Shown here piece after piece: positions 1 through 7,508 of a stretch of DNA of 64,000 nucleotides. Each line of letters begins with the position of its first letter. The stretch's first letter is position 1. The DNA is from CAYLRU01 sp964386565 (GTDB lineage Bacteria; Desulfobacterota; Desulfobacteria; Desulfobacterales; UBA5616): NCBI GenBank assembly GCA_964386565.1, contig CAYLRU010000010.1:30505-94504 (forward strand). The letters are read 5' to 3'. The notes under the pieces are model-generated. The model was not told the origin of the DNA. It saw only the letters and a program-made list of their open reading frames with translations, and ran no database searches. The position numbers and the translations under genes were made by a program.

Positions 1-2
1 TG

Positions 3-413
3 TTGTTAAAGGTGACACCGTTTATGATGATATTGTCCAGTTTTACCCTGTTGTTCCTGACCCCCGGTGTCGTATCCATCGGCATCGGACTGGGGGCGGC
101 TTATCCGGATTTCTCCACTGAAAATCCCAATCAGGTCGTGACCGGCTTCGGGGGCCTGGTGTTTATGCTGTTCTCCGCCGCCTTCATCGGCGCGATCATC
201 ATTATCGAAGCCGGTCCTGTGTATGCGCTTTTTATGTCCCGGCTTAAAAATTACCCGCTGTCCTTGTGGCAATGGGCCTGGATCATCGGGTCATTTACCG
301 CCAATATGATCATCTGTGTTTTCGTCACCATTTTCTTCTTCAGGTTCGGTGAAAAACGACTGAGGATTCACCTGCCTCTCCAAGGCGGTGAGTCCACAAC
401 CGTCGTAAGATAA
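3..413 (+). CDS. C-terminal part of an ABC-exporter-like integral membrane protein (5' truncated)
   Basis: This is the last 136 codons of a gene that begins before the window; the first codon shown is only an in-frame TTG. At least three hydrophobic segments are visible (about residues 7-30, 50-72 and 90-113). The stretch GIGLGAAYPDF followed by ENP and GFGG resembles the conserved C-terminal signature of a family of ABC-2-type exporter membrane subunits with many helices. It would sit in the cytoplasmic membrane. The ABC ATPase partner is not visible. The assignment rests on that one motif, so the family call is moderate and the substrate is unknown. Confidence 0.5.
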   Translation: MLKVTPFMMILSSFTLLFLTPGVVSIGIGLGAAYPDFSTENPNQVVTGFGGLVFMLFSAAFIGAIIIIEAGPVYALFMSRLKNYPLSLWQWAWIIGSFTANMIICVFVTIFFFRFGEKRLRIHLPLQGGESTTVVR

Positions 414-433
414 AAAGGGTTTATCGGGTTCGC

Positions 434-1375
434 ATGAAATACGATTTCCTGATCATTCATCAAGGCGCCCTGGGAGATCTTATCCTGACCCTTACCGCCG
501 TGAATCAGGCCCTGGCTGAAAAACCGGCAGGTATTTTCTGCAGGTCCGGATTCATACCGCTGATGCGGCATCTGAACATTTCCGAACAGCTCTATTCTGT
601 TGAAGACCGGAATTTTTCCAAGCTGTTCGAGGATATCCCGTCATCCCGGTATTCATCTCTGTTTCAGCCATACAACCATATCCTGTTGTTTTCCAATTCA
701 TCAATTTTATTAAAAAATATTAAATCACTTACCCGCGCTCACGTTCATCAGATACCACCGCGACCCGATCCGGATCACCGAATCCATGTGGTTGATTTTC
801 TGGTTCAGCAACTGGATGCGATATTTTTCCATAAAAAATCCCTCCGGCATGACACGCACCCTGCAAAACCCTTTAAATCCTCCCGGGTTGACGGACGTAT
901 ACTGATTCACCCGGGCTCGGGAAGCTATCGAAAAAACTGGCCCCTTGATAATTTTGTACAAATTTACAGGGTATTACGCCAAAATAAAATCAGCACAAAG
1001 TGGGTGACCGGACCTGCAGAAAGAGAAAAAGTCGAGGAATTAAAAAAATTCGGCATCAAAGAAAAAGACATCTATTCTAACGACAACCTGGTTCAGTTCT
1101 GCCGCCGGTTGCGCAACACGGGCCTCTTTATCGGCAATGATTCCGGGCTGAGTCACTTGGCGGCATATTGCGGAACACCTGTTATGACCATTTTCGGTCC
1201 CTCGGATCCCATTCGCTGGCGACCCGTGGGACCCGATGTAACCATTGTACCGCCCGACACCCCATGTATCCCCTGTTTTGAAAGAAAATTCCGGGAGTGC
1301 GACCGGCCTGAATGCTTCAGCGGGGTCACCGTGGAAAAAGTTCTTAAACAAATGAAAAGCCGTTGTTGGATTTGA
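434..1375 (+). CDS. Glycosyltransferase family 9 (ADP-heptose:LPS heptosyltransferase-like)
   Basis: A 313-residue cytoplasmic or peripheral membrane enzyme of the GT9 family, which transfers heptose (or a related sugar) from an ADP-sugar onto the lipopolysaccharide core. The N-terminal Rossmann half starts with HQGALGDLILTL, matching the GDxxxxxP/T-type acceptor-site region. The C-terminal half has IHPGSGSYRKNWP and GNDSGLSHLAAYCGTPVMTI, which are the nucleotide-sugar binding signatures, and then FGPSDPIRW. The C-terminus holds a cluster of cysteines (PCIPCFERKFRECDRPEC) common in this family. It starts 20 bases after the preceding membrane gene, so the two may be cotranscribed. The acceptor sugar cannot be read from sequence. 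Confidence 0.85.
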   Translation: MKYDFLIIHQGALGDLILTLTAVNQALAEKPAGIFCRSGFIPLMRHLNISEQLYSVEDRNFSKLFEDIPSSRYSSLFQPYNHILLFSNSSILLKNIKSLTRAHVHQIPPRPDPDHRIHVVDFLVQQLDAIFFHKKSLRHDTHPAKPFKSSRVDGRILIHPGSGSYRKNWPLDNFVQIYRVLRQNKISTKWVTGPAEREKVEELKKFGIKEKDIYSNDNLVQFCRRLRNTGLFIGNDSGLSHLAAYCGTPVMTIFGPSDPIRWRPVGPDVTIVPPDTPCIPCFERKFRECDRPECFSGVTVEKVLKQMKSRCWI

Positions 1376-1444
1376 CAATCCACCGTCGTTTCCTATATTA
1401 TGACACCCCGTTATTCATACAACTTGCCGGAAATTGGAATAGAT

Positions 1445-2497
1445 ATGACACAGAAAAACAGTACCGCAAAATCAGCCGCCATATTGATCGTGGATGATGA
1501 AAAACCCATTCGCCAGCTCCTCTGCGATATCCTGGAAATGGAAGGCTACCGCTGTTTAATGGCCCGGGATGCCACAGCCGCAAGAGAAATGCTGGAAAAC
1601 AACGATATCACCCTGATCTTAAGCGACATCAATATGCCGGGGGAATCCGGACTGGACTTCATCCGGTTTGTTTTTGACGAATACAAGGATATCGCCGCCA
1701 TCATGGTGACTGCAATGGACGATACAAACCTTGCCGAAAGGCTCTTTGAAATCGGCGTTTACGATTACATCACCAAGCCGATTACCCGAAGCGGCGTATT
1801 GATCAGCGTTTCAAACGCCTTAAATCGACGGTCCCTTGAAATCTCCAACAGGACATACCGCGACGGACTGGAAAAAATGGTTGAAGAACGGACAACATCC
1901 ATTAAAAATATTATGGAAAAGCTTCGCAAAACCATTGACGGCATCATCCATACCATCGCCCTGACAGTGGAAACACGGGACCCCTATACGGCCGGCCACC
2001 AGCGTCGCGTCGCCGACCTGGCCCGCGCCATTGCCATCGAGATGAAACTGCCGGACGAGTCGGTGGAGGGAACCTATCTGGCCGGTCTGATACACGACCT
2101 GGGAAAAATTTCCATTCCGGCGGAAATTTTAAGCAAACCCGGAATGTTGTCAAAAAACGAGTTCAACCTGATCAAGGAACATCCCCAAATCGGATACGAT
2201 ATATTACGGGACATCGAATTCCCCTGGCCCATTGCAGAAATCGTATTTCAACACCACGAACGGCTTGACGGCTCAGGATACCCTCAAGGCCTGAGTAAAG
2301 ACGACATCCTGCTCGAGGCAAGAATTATCGCCGTTTCAGACGTGGTTGAAGCCATTGCATCACACCGGCCATACCGTGCCTCCCTGGGAATTGATATCGC
2401 CATGGACGAAATTTCAAAAAATATGGGTACCCTCTATGATCCGACAATAACGAAAGCCTGTCTTAAACTGTTTTTACAAAAAGGTTATCATCTCTGA
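1445..2497 (+). CDS. Response regulator with HD-GYP domain (c-di-GMP phosphodiesterase type)
   Basis: A 350-residue two-domain protein. Residues about 12-130 form a receiver domain with the acidic pair (VDDE), phosphoacceptor Asp in LSDINMPGESG and the Lys of TKPI. A helical linker follows. Residues about 170-345 are an HD-GYP domain with LIHDLGK (the HD metal pair), a second His in KEHPQIGYDIL, and HHERLDGSGYPQGL carrying the GYP signature. Such proteins hydrolyse cyclic di-GMP in response to phosphorylation by a sensor kinase, which is not next to this gene. An upstream in-frame ATG at 1400 would add 15 residues unlike a receiver N-terminus, so the ATG at 1445 is preferred. A hairpin follows the stop. 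Confidence 0.88.
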   Translation: MTQKNSTAKSAAILIVDDEKPIRQLLCDILEMEGYRCLMARDATAAREMLENNDITLILSDINMPGESGLDFIRFVFDEYKDIAAIMVTAMDDTNLAERLFEIGVYDYITKPITRSGVLISVSNALNRRSLEISNRTYRDGLEKMVEERTTSIKNIMEKLRKTIDGIIHTIALTVETRDPYTAGHQRRVADLARAIAIEMKLPDESVEGTYLAGLIHDLGKISIPAEILSKPGMLSKNEFNLIKEHPQIGYDILRDIEFPWPIAEIVFQHHERLDGSGYPQGLSKDDILLEARIIAVSDVVEAIASHRPYRASLGIDIAMDEISKNMGTLYDPTITKACLKLFLQKGYHL

Positions 2498-2505
2498 CAC
2501 ATGTG

Positions 2506-2543
2506 CCCGGACCGCTTGTCCGGGTGGATCGTTTTTCGTTTTT
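2506..2543 (+). terminator. Probable Rho-independent terminator after the HD-GYP gene
   Basis: A 7-bp GC-rich stem (CCCGGAC / GTCCGGG, 2506-2512 with 2518-2524) has a 5-base loop. Two runs of five T follow within 20 bases. It lies 9 bases after the stop codon of the HD-GYP regulator. The T-run is displaced about 7 bases from the stem, so efficiency is uncertain. Confidence 0.6.
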
Positions 2544-2845
2544 ATCAGATGTTTTCCAGGTACGGATTAATTAAATCCTCAACGAAATTCAACCCCCGGT
2601 ATCACCTTGAACCCTCCTTGCCTCACCGCTCCAGCGTATGGCTGCCCTGCTGTTTTTCAACTGCCGGCCCGGAAACTCCGTGTCTTTAATGGATCCCTCT
2701 GATGGATCGCTACGCCGTCCGGTTATTGAAAAGGATTGCAAAAAGATTCACATAAATGGTAGTTTAATATTCTCATATCCAGTATCAGGAAATATATAGC
2801 CGTATTGATTCCTGCAAAAAAAATAAGGCACACCATAAAAAAATT
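2544..2845. other. Intergenic region upstream of the first S8 protease
   Basis: About 300 bases with no convincing gene. A 62-codon reading frame at 2501-2689 overlaps the terminator hairpin, lacks a ribosome binding site and has no recognisable composition, so it is not annotated. The last 100 bases are AT-rich and probably hold the promoter of the protease gene, but no clear -35/-10 pair was identified. Confidence 0.5.
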
Positions 2846-5800
2846 ATGATTCGGGTCGAATTCAAAAAATTTATTACCGCATGGGTAATGTTTTTTCTGC
2901 TGCCGGCTTTAACACTGACGGCCTACGATTCATATGCCCGGGACAGGTACGGTAAAAAACCCGTTACAGCACCTGCAGAGGGATTAAAAATTCACTGGTA
3001 TGAAAGTTCCTTAAAAAAAGAGGCATGGATGGCAATGGATGAAATTGCCGTTTATCCGAAAAAACGATACGCTGGTTTGATCAATACAGATGATGTGAGA
3101 AAAAAATTTCATGCAACAGCAACCATCCATGAAAAGAATGATTATGCCGTTTATCTGAAAAGTACCCAGCCTTTCACGCTAGACGGTATTCAAAGCAAAA
3201 TTTCTTCCCTGCAGGAAATTGAGGGCATTTCCCTGGCAAGCCCTGTTTTTTACACGTCGCCTGAAAAAGAGCCGGCTACCCGAATGGTGCTCACCGGGGG
3301 AATTATCGTCAGATACCCCCATGACTTTTCGCAGGAGCGGATCCGGACCCTGGAAGATAAATTTGGCCTGTCTGAAAAGAAATCCATCGGCTTTCATAAG
3401 AACACCTACCTTTATGAATTACATCATGCCATGGATTCTCTTGATACGGCAAACCGCCTGCAGTTATCCGGTGAGGTGATGTATGCGTATCCCAACTGGG
3501 TTCGCGGCCGGGCAAAGCGATCCCTTCCCGATGACCCGCTTTTTCCCGACCAATGGCATCTTTATAATACCGGTCAGGGCGGCGGAACCGCAGGTGAAGA
3601 TGTAGACATTATCTCCGTGTGGGATGATTATATCGGAACACCAAACGAAATTATCGCCATCGTGGATGACGGTTTGGAAATAAATCACGAAGATTTAAGG
3701 GATAACGTGATTCCCGACCTCAGTTGGGATTACACGGAAAAGGATCCGGACCCGACCGCCGGTGAGCATGGGACCAGTTGTGCCGGCGTGGCTGCGGCAA
3801 GGGGATATAATCTCATCGGTGTCACAGGCGCGGCACCCAACTGCGGACTTGTCGGATACAGGCTGCTGGATTCAATGACCGACGCAAATGAAGCCGATGC
3901 CCTGTCCCGAAACAACACCGTTGTAGATATATACAGCAACAGTTGGGGACCCTACGATGACGGGAGAAGACTTGAGGGTCCGGGACCCCTTTCCCGTGAG
4001 GCACTGATTAACGGCGTTACCTCTGGAAGAGACGGCCTTGGCAGTATTTTTGTCTGGGCAGGGGGCAATGGCTGGAATACAGACAACTCCAATTATGACG
4101 GATATGCGAATTCCCGGTATACCATCGCAGTGGCAGCCTCCACAAATTACGGAACCCGGTCGTATTACTCGGAAAAAGGCGCCAACATCCTGGTCAATGC
4201 CCCTTCAAGCGGCGGATCCCTGGGTATCACCACCACGGATCGCACAGGATACGACGGGTATAATGAATATGGAGACTATACGGACTCATTCGGCGGTACT
4301 TCATCTGCAACGCCACTGGTATCCGGGATCGTGGCATTGATGCTCCAGGCAAATCCCGGTTTGACCTGGCGCGATGTCCAGCACATCCTGATCTCGACGG
4401 CTGAAAAAAATGATCCGGACGAAAGCGGTTGGACAGAAAACGGGGCGGGGTTTCCCATCAATTATAAATACGGATTCGGCAGAATTGACGCGGATTCGGC
4501 AGTTGAAAGCGCCCTGTTGTGGACCACCGCCGACACGGAAACGAGTATCGAAATCACCTCCACTCCCGACCTGGCCATACCCGACAATGATGAAACCGGT
4601 ATTTCAGATACGGTTTTCATCGACGAGGATATCAGTATCGAGTTTGTCGAAGTATTTTTTACCGCATCGCATCCTTTCTGGGCCGATCTTGAAATAACGC
4701 TGATATCTCCCGATGGAACAGGAAGCATATTGGCCGAGCAGCACAATGTAATGACAGTATACTCCCAATACGACAACTGGCCGTTCGGCACGGTTCGACA
4801 TTACGGTGAAAAATCCGGCGGCAACTGGACCCTCCAGGTTAAAGACCTGGCATCGGCAGATACCGGAACTTTTCAATCCTGGACCCTGAAAATTTACGGC
4901 ACCCCCTCAGGCCCAGGCGCCGACCTGGCCATCTCAACATCAGATGACCCTGATCCGGTTATCTCGGGCCAGAGCATCACTTATACGCTTAACATTTCAA
5001 ATAACGGACCGGAAAGCGCCTCCAACGTCATTTTAAAAGATGTTCTGCCGAAAGCCATTCAACAAGCCTCATATTCAACAGACAGCGGCGGAACCTGGAG
5101 GACCTGGCCCGGCACCCTGAATATCGGCGCATTGGGATACCAGGACGTAAAAGAAGTGCTTATCAGAGGAACCGTCGATGCAGGAACAGCCACGGGCTCA
5201 ATTTCCAATACCGCCCGGGTTATCTCCCACGTATATGATCCGGACAAGACAAACAACAGCCATACCCAAAACACCCTTGTCGAGGCCGTATCCGATCTGT
5301 CTATAACCGTCACTGATTCCCCTGATCCGGTTGCTGCCGGAGAAGTGGTTACGTATATGCTTTCCATTGAAAATAAAGGACCGAGTTCCGCATCGAATCT
5401 CATCATGACCAACACCTTGCCGGAAAATACCGGGTTTGTTTCCGCGTCAGGGCCGGAATGGGCCTGCAGTGAAGAAAACGGTGTTGTCGAATGTATCAGA
5501 CCGTACCTGGACCCCGGCAATACTGCAACCATCTCCATAACAATTACTGCGCCGAATAGTGCCCGGGAATTGACCGACACTGCAACCATATCATCAGACA
5601 ACACAGACCCGGAGCCGGGTGACAACACTTCGGTTGCCTTAACGACGGTATTTGACAGTTCCGATCTTTCAGTTATCAAGGTTGATACGCCGGACCCGGT
5701 TGTCGCGGGCGAAATGATTACCTACACTCTTACCGTCAGCAATTCCGGGCCTTCTGATGCAACCGGCGCAGTGTTGTCGGACATCCTGCCCAATGTTATT

Positions 5801-7426
5801 CAAAATCCGGAATTTTCAGTAAATGGCGGCACAGACTGGGCGGCCTGGTCTGGTTCGGTATCACTTGGCGGAATAATCTCCGGTGACGGTAAAGAAGTAC
5901 TCATCAGGGGTATTGTAGATCATGCTGAAACCGGAACACTTCTGAATTCCGCTTCCATAAATTCCGATGTGCATGATCCTGACCCGGGCAACAACACGGC
6001 ATCTCAAAGCACCGCCGTGGTAGCTGATGCCGACTTAGCCGTTACCAAGGCGGCAGACAGCGACACGGTCACGGCGGGTGAACCGGTCGGCTATGCCATC
6101 ACGGTCACCAATGCCGGGCCCAGCACGGCTGTGCAGGTCATTGTCCGGGACGTCCTGCCGGAAGCCCTTGCCGATGCTGCCGCAGCCGGTGACGGCTGGA
6201 CCTGCACCGTGGAAAACCAAACGCTCGAATGTACCCTGGACCGGCTGGATCCCGGTCAGAGCGCTTCTGTTGACCTGTCGGCCGTTGCACCGGACCAGGG
6301 ACAAACCATCGTCAACACCGCCGGCGTAACCGCGGCAACACCGGATTCCGTACCCGCCAACAACAGCGACGACGCAACAGTATCGGTGACGCCTTCCGCC
6401 GACCTGGCACTGACCAAAACCGCGGACCCGGACCCGGCAGTCGCGGGCGAGTCACTGACTTACACGCTGACCCTTCACAACAACGGCCCGTCTGATGCTG
6501 ACAGCGCCGTTGTTACCGATAACCTGGCGCCGGGCCTGGTGAGCCCGTCCTTTTCCATTGACAACGGCGCCACGTGGAATCCCTGGACCGGATCTGTTGA
6601 CGCGGGAAATATCGCGGCCGGAGAAACCGTCCCGGTCCTCATCCGGGCATTGGTCAGCCCGGATGCGACAGGCGATCTGGTCAACACCGCATCGGTTACT
6701 GCCGCCACTGATGATCCTGACCCGGGCAACAACACGGCATCTCAAAGCACCGCCGTGGTAGCTGANNNNNNNNNNNNNNNNNNNNNNNNNNNNNNNNNNN
6801 NNNNNNNNNNNNNNNNNNNNNNNNNNNNNNNNNNNNNNNNNNNNNNNNNNNNNNNNNNNNNNNNNACGCCTTCCGCCGACCTGGCACTGACCAAAACCGC
6901 GGACCCGGACCCGGCAGTCGTGGGCGATATCATTACTTACACGCTGACCCTTCACAACAACGGCCCGAGCAACACCACTGACATCCAAATAATGGATGAA
7001 CTCCCCGAAGAACTTGTCTTTTTAGAACAAGACGGCGGAGACGCGTTTGATCCAGACACACATACCTGGCAAATCAACATCCTGGACAACAGCAGCCAGG
7101 CTGAAATCCACATCTCAGCCTTGGTCAGACGTGCCGGAAACATTATCAACACAGCCCGTATAATCAGCTCGGCAGTTGAGGATCCGGATGAAGAAAACGA
7201 TTCCGCCACTGCCGTTATCCATATTCCTTTTCAAAAAGGGGACGTAAACGGTGACGGTGTTCTGAATCTTGCGGATATTATCGTTATTTTGCAGGAAATG
7301 AGCAGGATATATTCACAGGAAGGAACGAACAAGGCTGCTGACATTGACGGCGACGGCCGAATCGGTATGGCCGAGGCGGTATATTTATTACAATTGATAG
7401 GAGATATTCGGCAGACCGGGTTATAA
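2846..7426 (+). CDS. Secreted subtilisin-like (S8) protease with P-domain, DUF11 repeats and dockerin-like C-terminus
   Basis: At least 1526 residues, with a 100-N gap at 6766-6865. A signal peptide (about 1-33) is followed by a propeptide-like region (about 45-215). The S8 catalytic domain has the triad Asp274 (AIVDDG), His308 (GEHGTSC) and Ser486 (GGTSSATP). A proprotein-convertase P-domain spans about 565-690 (GNWTLQVKDL). Then come at least six DUF11 repeats, each opening like ADLAxTKxxDPDPVxAGExxTY. Two calcium-loop motifs close the protein (DVNGDGVLNLAD and DIDGDGRIGMAE), forming a dockerin-like tail. It should act outside the cell as a calcium-dependent endoprotease held by its tail. 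Near-identical repeat units flank the gap, so the true length and number of DUF11 units are unknown. A paralog follows directly. Confidence 0.9.
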   Translation: MIRVEFKKFITAWVMFFLLPALTLTAYDSYARDRYGKKPVTAPAEGLKIHWYESSLKKEAWMAMDEIAVYPKKRYAGLINTDDVRKKFHATATIHEKNDYAVYLKSTQPFTLDGIQSKISSLQEIEGISLASPVFYTSPEKEPATRMVLTGGIIVRYPHDFSQERIRTLEDKFGLSEKKSIGFHKNTYLYELHHAMDSLDTANRLQLSGEVMYAYPNWVRGRAKRSLPDDPLFPDQWHLYNTGQGGGTAGEDVDIISVWDDYIGTPNEIIAIVDDGLEINHEDLRDNVIPDLSWDYTEKDPDPTAGEHGTSCAGVAAARGYNLIGVTGAAPNCGLVGYRLLDSMTDANEADALSRNNTVVDIYSNSWGPYDDGRRLEGPGPLSREALINGVTSGRDGLGSIFVWAGGNGWNTDNSNYDGYANSRYTIAVAASTNYGTRSYYSEKGANILVNAPSSGGSLGITTTDRTGYDGYNEYGDYTDSFGGTSSATPLVSGIVALMLQANPGLTWRDVQHILISTAEKNDPDESGWTENGAGFPINYKYGFGRIDADSAVESALLWTTADTETSIEITSTPDLAIPDNDETGISDTVFIDEDISIEFVEVFFTASHPFWADLEITLISPDGTGSILAEQHNVMTVYSQYDNWPFGTVRHYGEKSGGNWTLQVKDLASADTGTFQSWTLKIYGTPSGPGADLAISTSDDPDPVISGQSITYTLNISNNGPESASNVILKDVLPKAIQQASYSTDSGGTWRTWPGTLNIGALGYQDVKEVLIRGTVDAGTATGSISNTARVISHVYDPDKTNNSHTQNTLVEAVSDLSITVTDSPDPVAAGEVVTYMLSIENKGPSSASNLIMTNTLPENTGFVSASGPEWACSEENGVVECIRPYLDPGNTATISITITAPNSARELTDTATISSDNTDPEPGDNTSVALTTVFDSSDLSVIKVDTPDPVVAGEMITYTLTVSNSGPSDATGAVLSDILPNVIQNPEFSVNGGTDWAAWSGSVSLGGIISGDGKEVLIRGIVDHAETGTLLNSASINSDVHDPDPGNNTASQSTAVVADADLAVTKAADSDTVTAGEPVGYAITVTNAGPSTAVQVIVRDVLPEALADAAAAGDGWTCTVENQTLECTLDRLDPGQSASVDLSAVAPDQGQTIVNTAGVTAATPDSVPANNSDDATVSVTPSADLALTKTADPDPAVAGESLTYTLTLHNNGPSDADSAVVTDNLAPGLVSPSFSIDNGATWNPWTGSVDAGNIAAGETVPVLIRALVSPDATGDLVNTASVTAATDDPDPGNNTASQSTAVVAXXXXXXXXXXXXXXXXXXXXXXXXXXXXXXXXXXTPSADLALTKTADPDPAVVGDIITYTLTLHNNGPSNTTDIQIMDELPEELVFLEQDGGDAFDPDTHTWQINILDNSSQAEIHISALVRRAGNIINTARIISSAVEDPDEENDSATAVIHIPFQKGDVNGDGVLNLADIIVILQEMSRIYSQEGTNKAADIDGDGRIGMAEAVYLLQLIGDIRQTGL
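4490..4534 (+). repeat. 45-bp tract identical to 9168-9212 in the downstream protease paralog
   Basis: The tract begins GCGGATTCGGCAGTTGAAAG and is base-for-base identical between the two protease genes, at the junction of the catalytic domain and P-domain. Flanking codons differ at silent and non-silent positions. A locally identical tract in otherwise diverged paralogs suggests recent gene conversion. Confidence 0.7.
5973..6027 (+). repeat. 55-bp direct repeat, copy 1 (end of a DUF11 unit)
   Basis: It is identical to 6711-6765, which abuts the left edge of the first assembly gap. It encodes the junction DPDPGNNTASQSTAVVA between DUF11 units. Confidence 0.85.
6389..6443 (+). repeat. 55-bp direct repeat, copy 1 (start of a DUF11 unit)
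   Basis: It is identical to 6866-6920, which abuts the right edge of the first assembly gap. It encodes the opening TPSADLALTKTADPDPAV of a DUF11 unit. Confidence 0.85.
6711..6765 (+). repeat. 55-bp direct repeat, copy 2, at left gap edge
   Basis: Second identical copy of 5973-6027. The assembly stops exactly after it, as expected where near-identical repeats exceed read length. Confidence 0.85.
6766..6865. other. Assembly gap (100 N) within DUF11 repeats
   Basis: Exactly 100 N, the usual placeholder for a gap of unknown size. The reading frame happens to be kept across it, but this is not evidence of true length. One or more DUF11 units are probably missing. Confidence 0.95.
6866..6920 (+). 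repeat. 55-bp direct repeat, copy 2, at right gap edge
   Basis: Second identical copy of 6389-6443. Identity continues, with few differences, through the next conserved codons (YTLTLHNNGPS) of the DUF11 unit. Confidence 0.85.
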
Positions 7427-7508
7427 GCCGGTCTGATACAAATTAAACCCCCTGTCGGAGTCCCCCCATGACGTGTCGGGGGAATACACCTGCTGTTACG
7501 ATTTATAC

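Noticed and set aside
2501..2689. 62-codon plus-strand frame
   Set aside because: It overlaps the terminator hairpin of the HD-GYP gene and has no ribosome binding site.
5059..5679. 206-codon minus-strand frame inside the DUF11 region
   Set aside because: It is the antisense shadow of a clearly coding repeat array; repeat composition (GAC/GGT-rich codons) produces long opposite frames.
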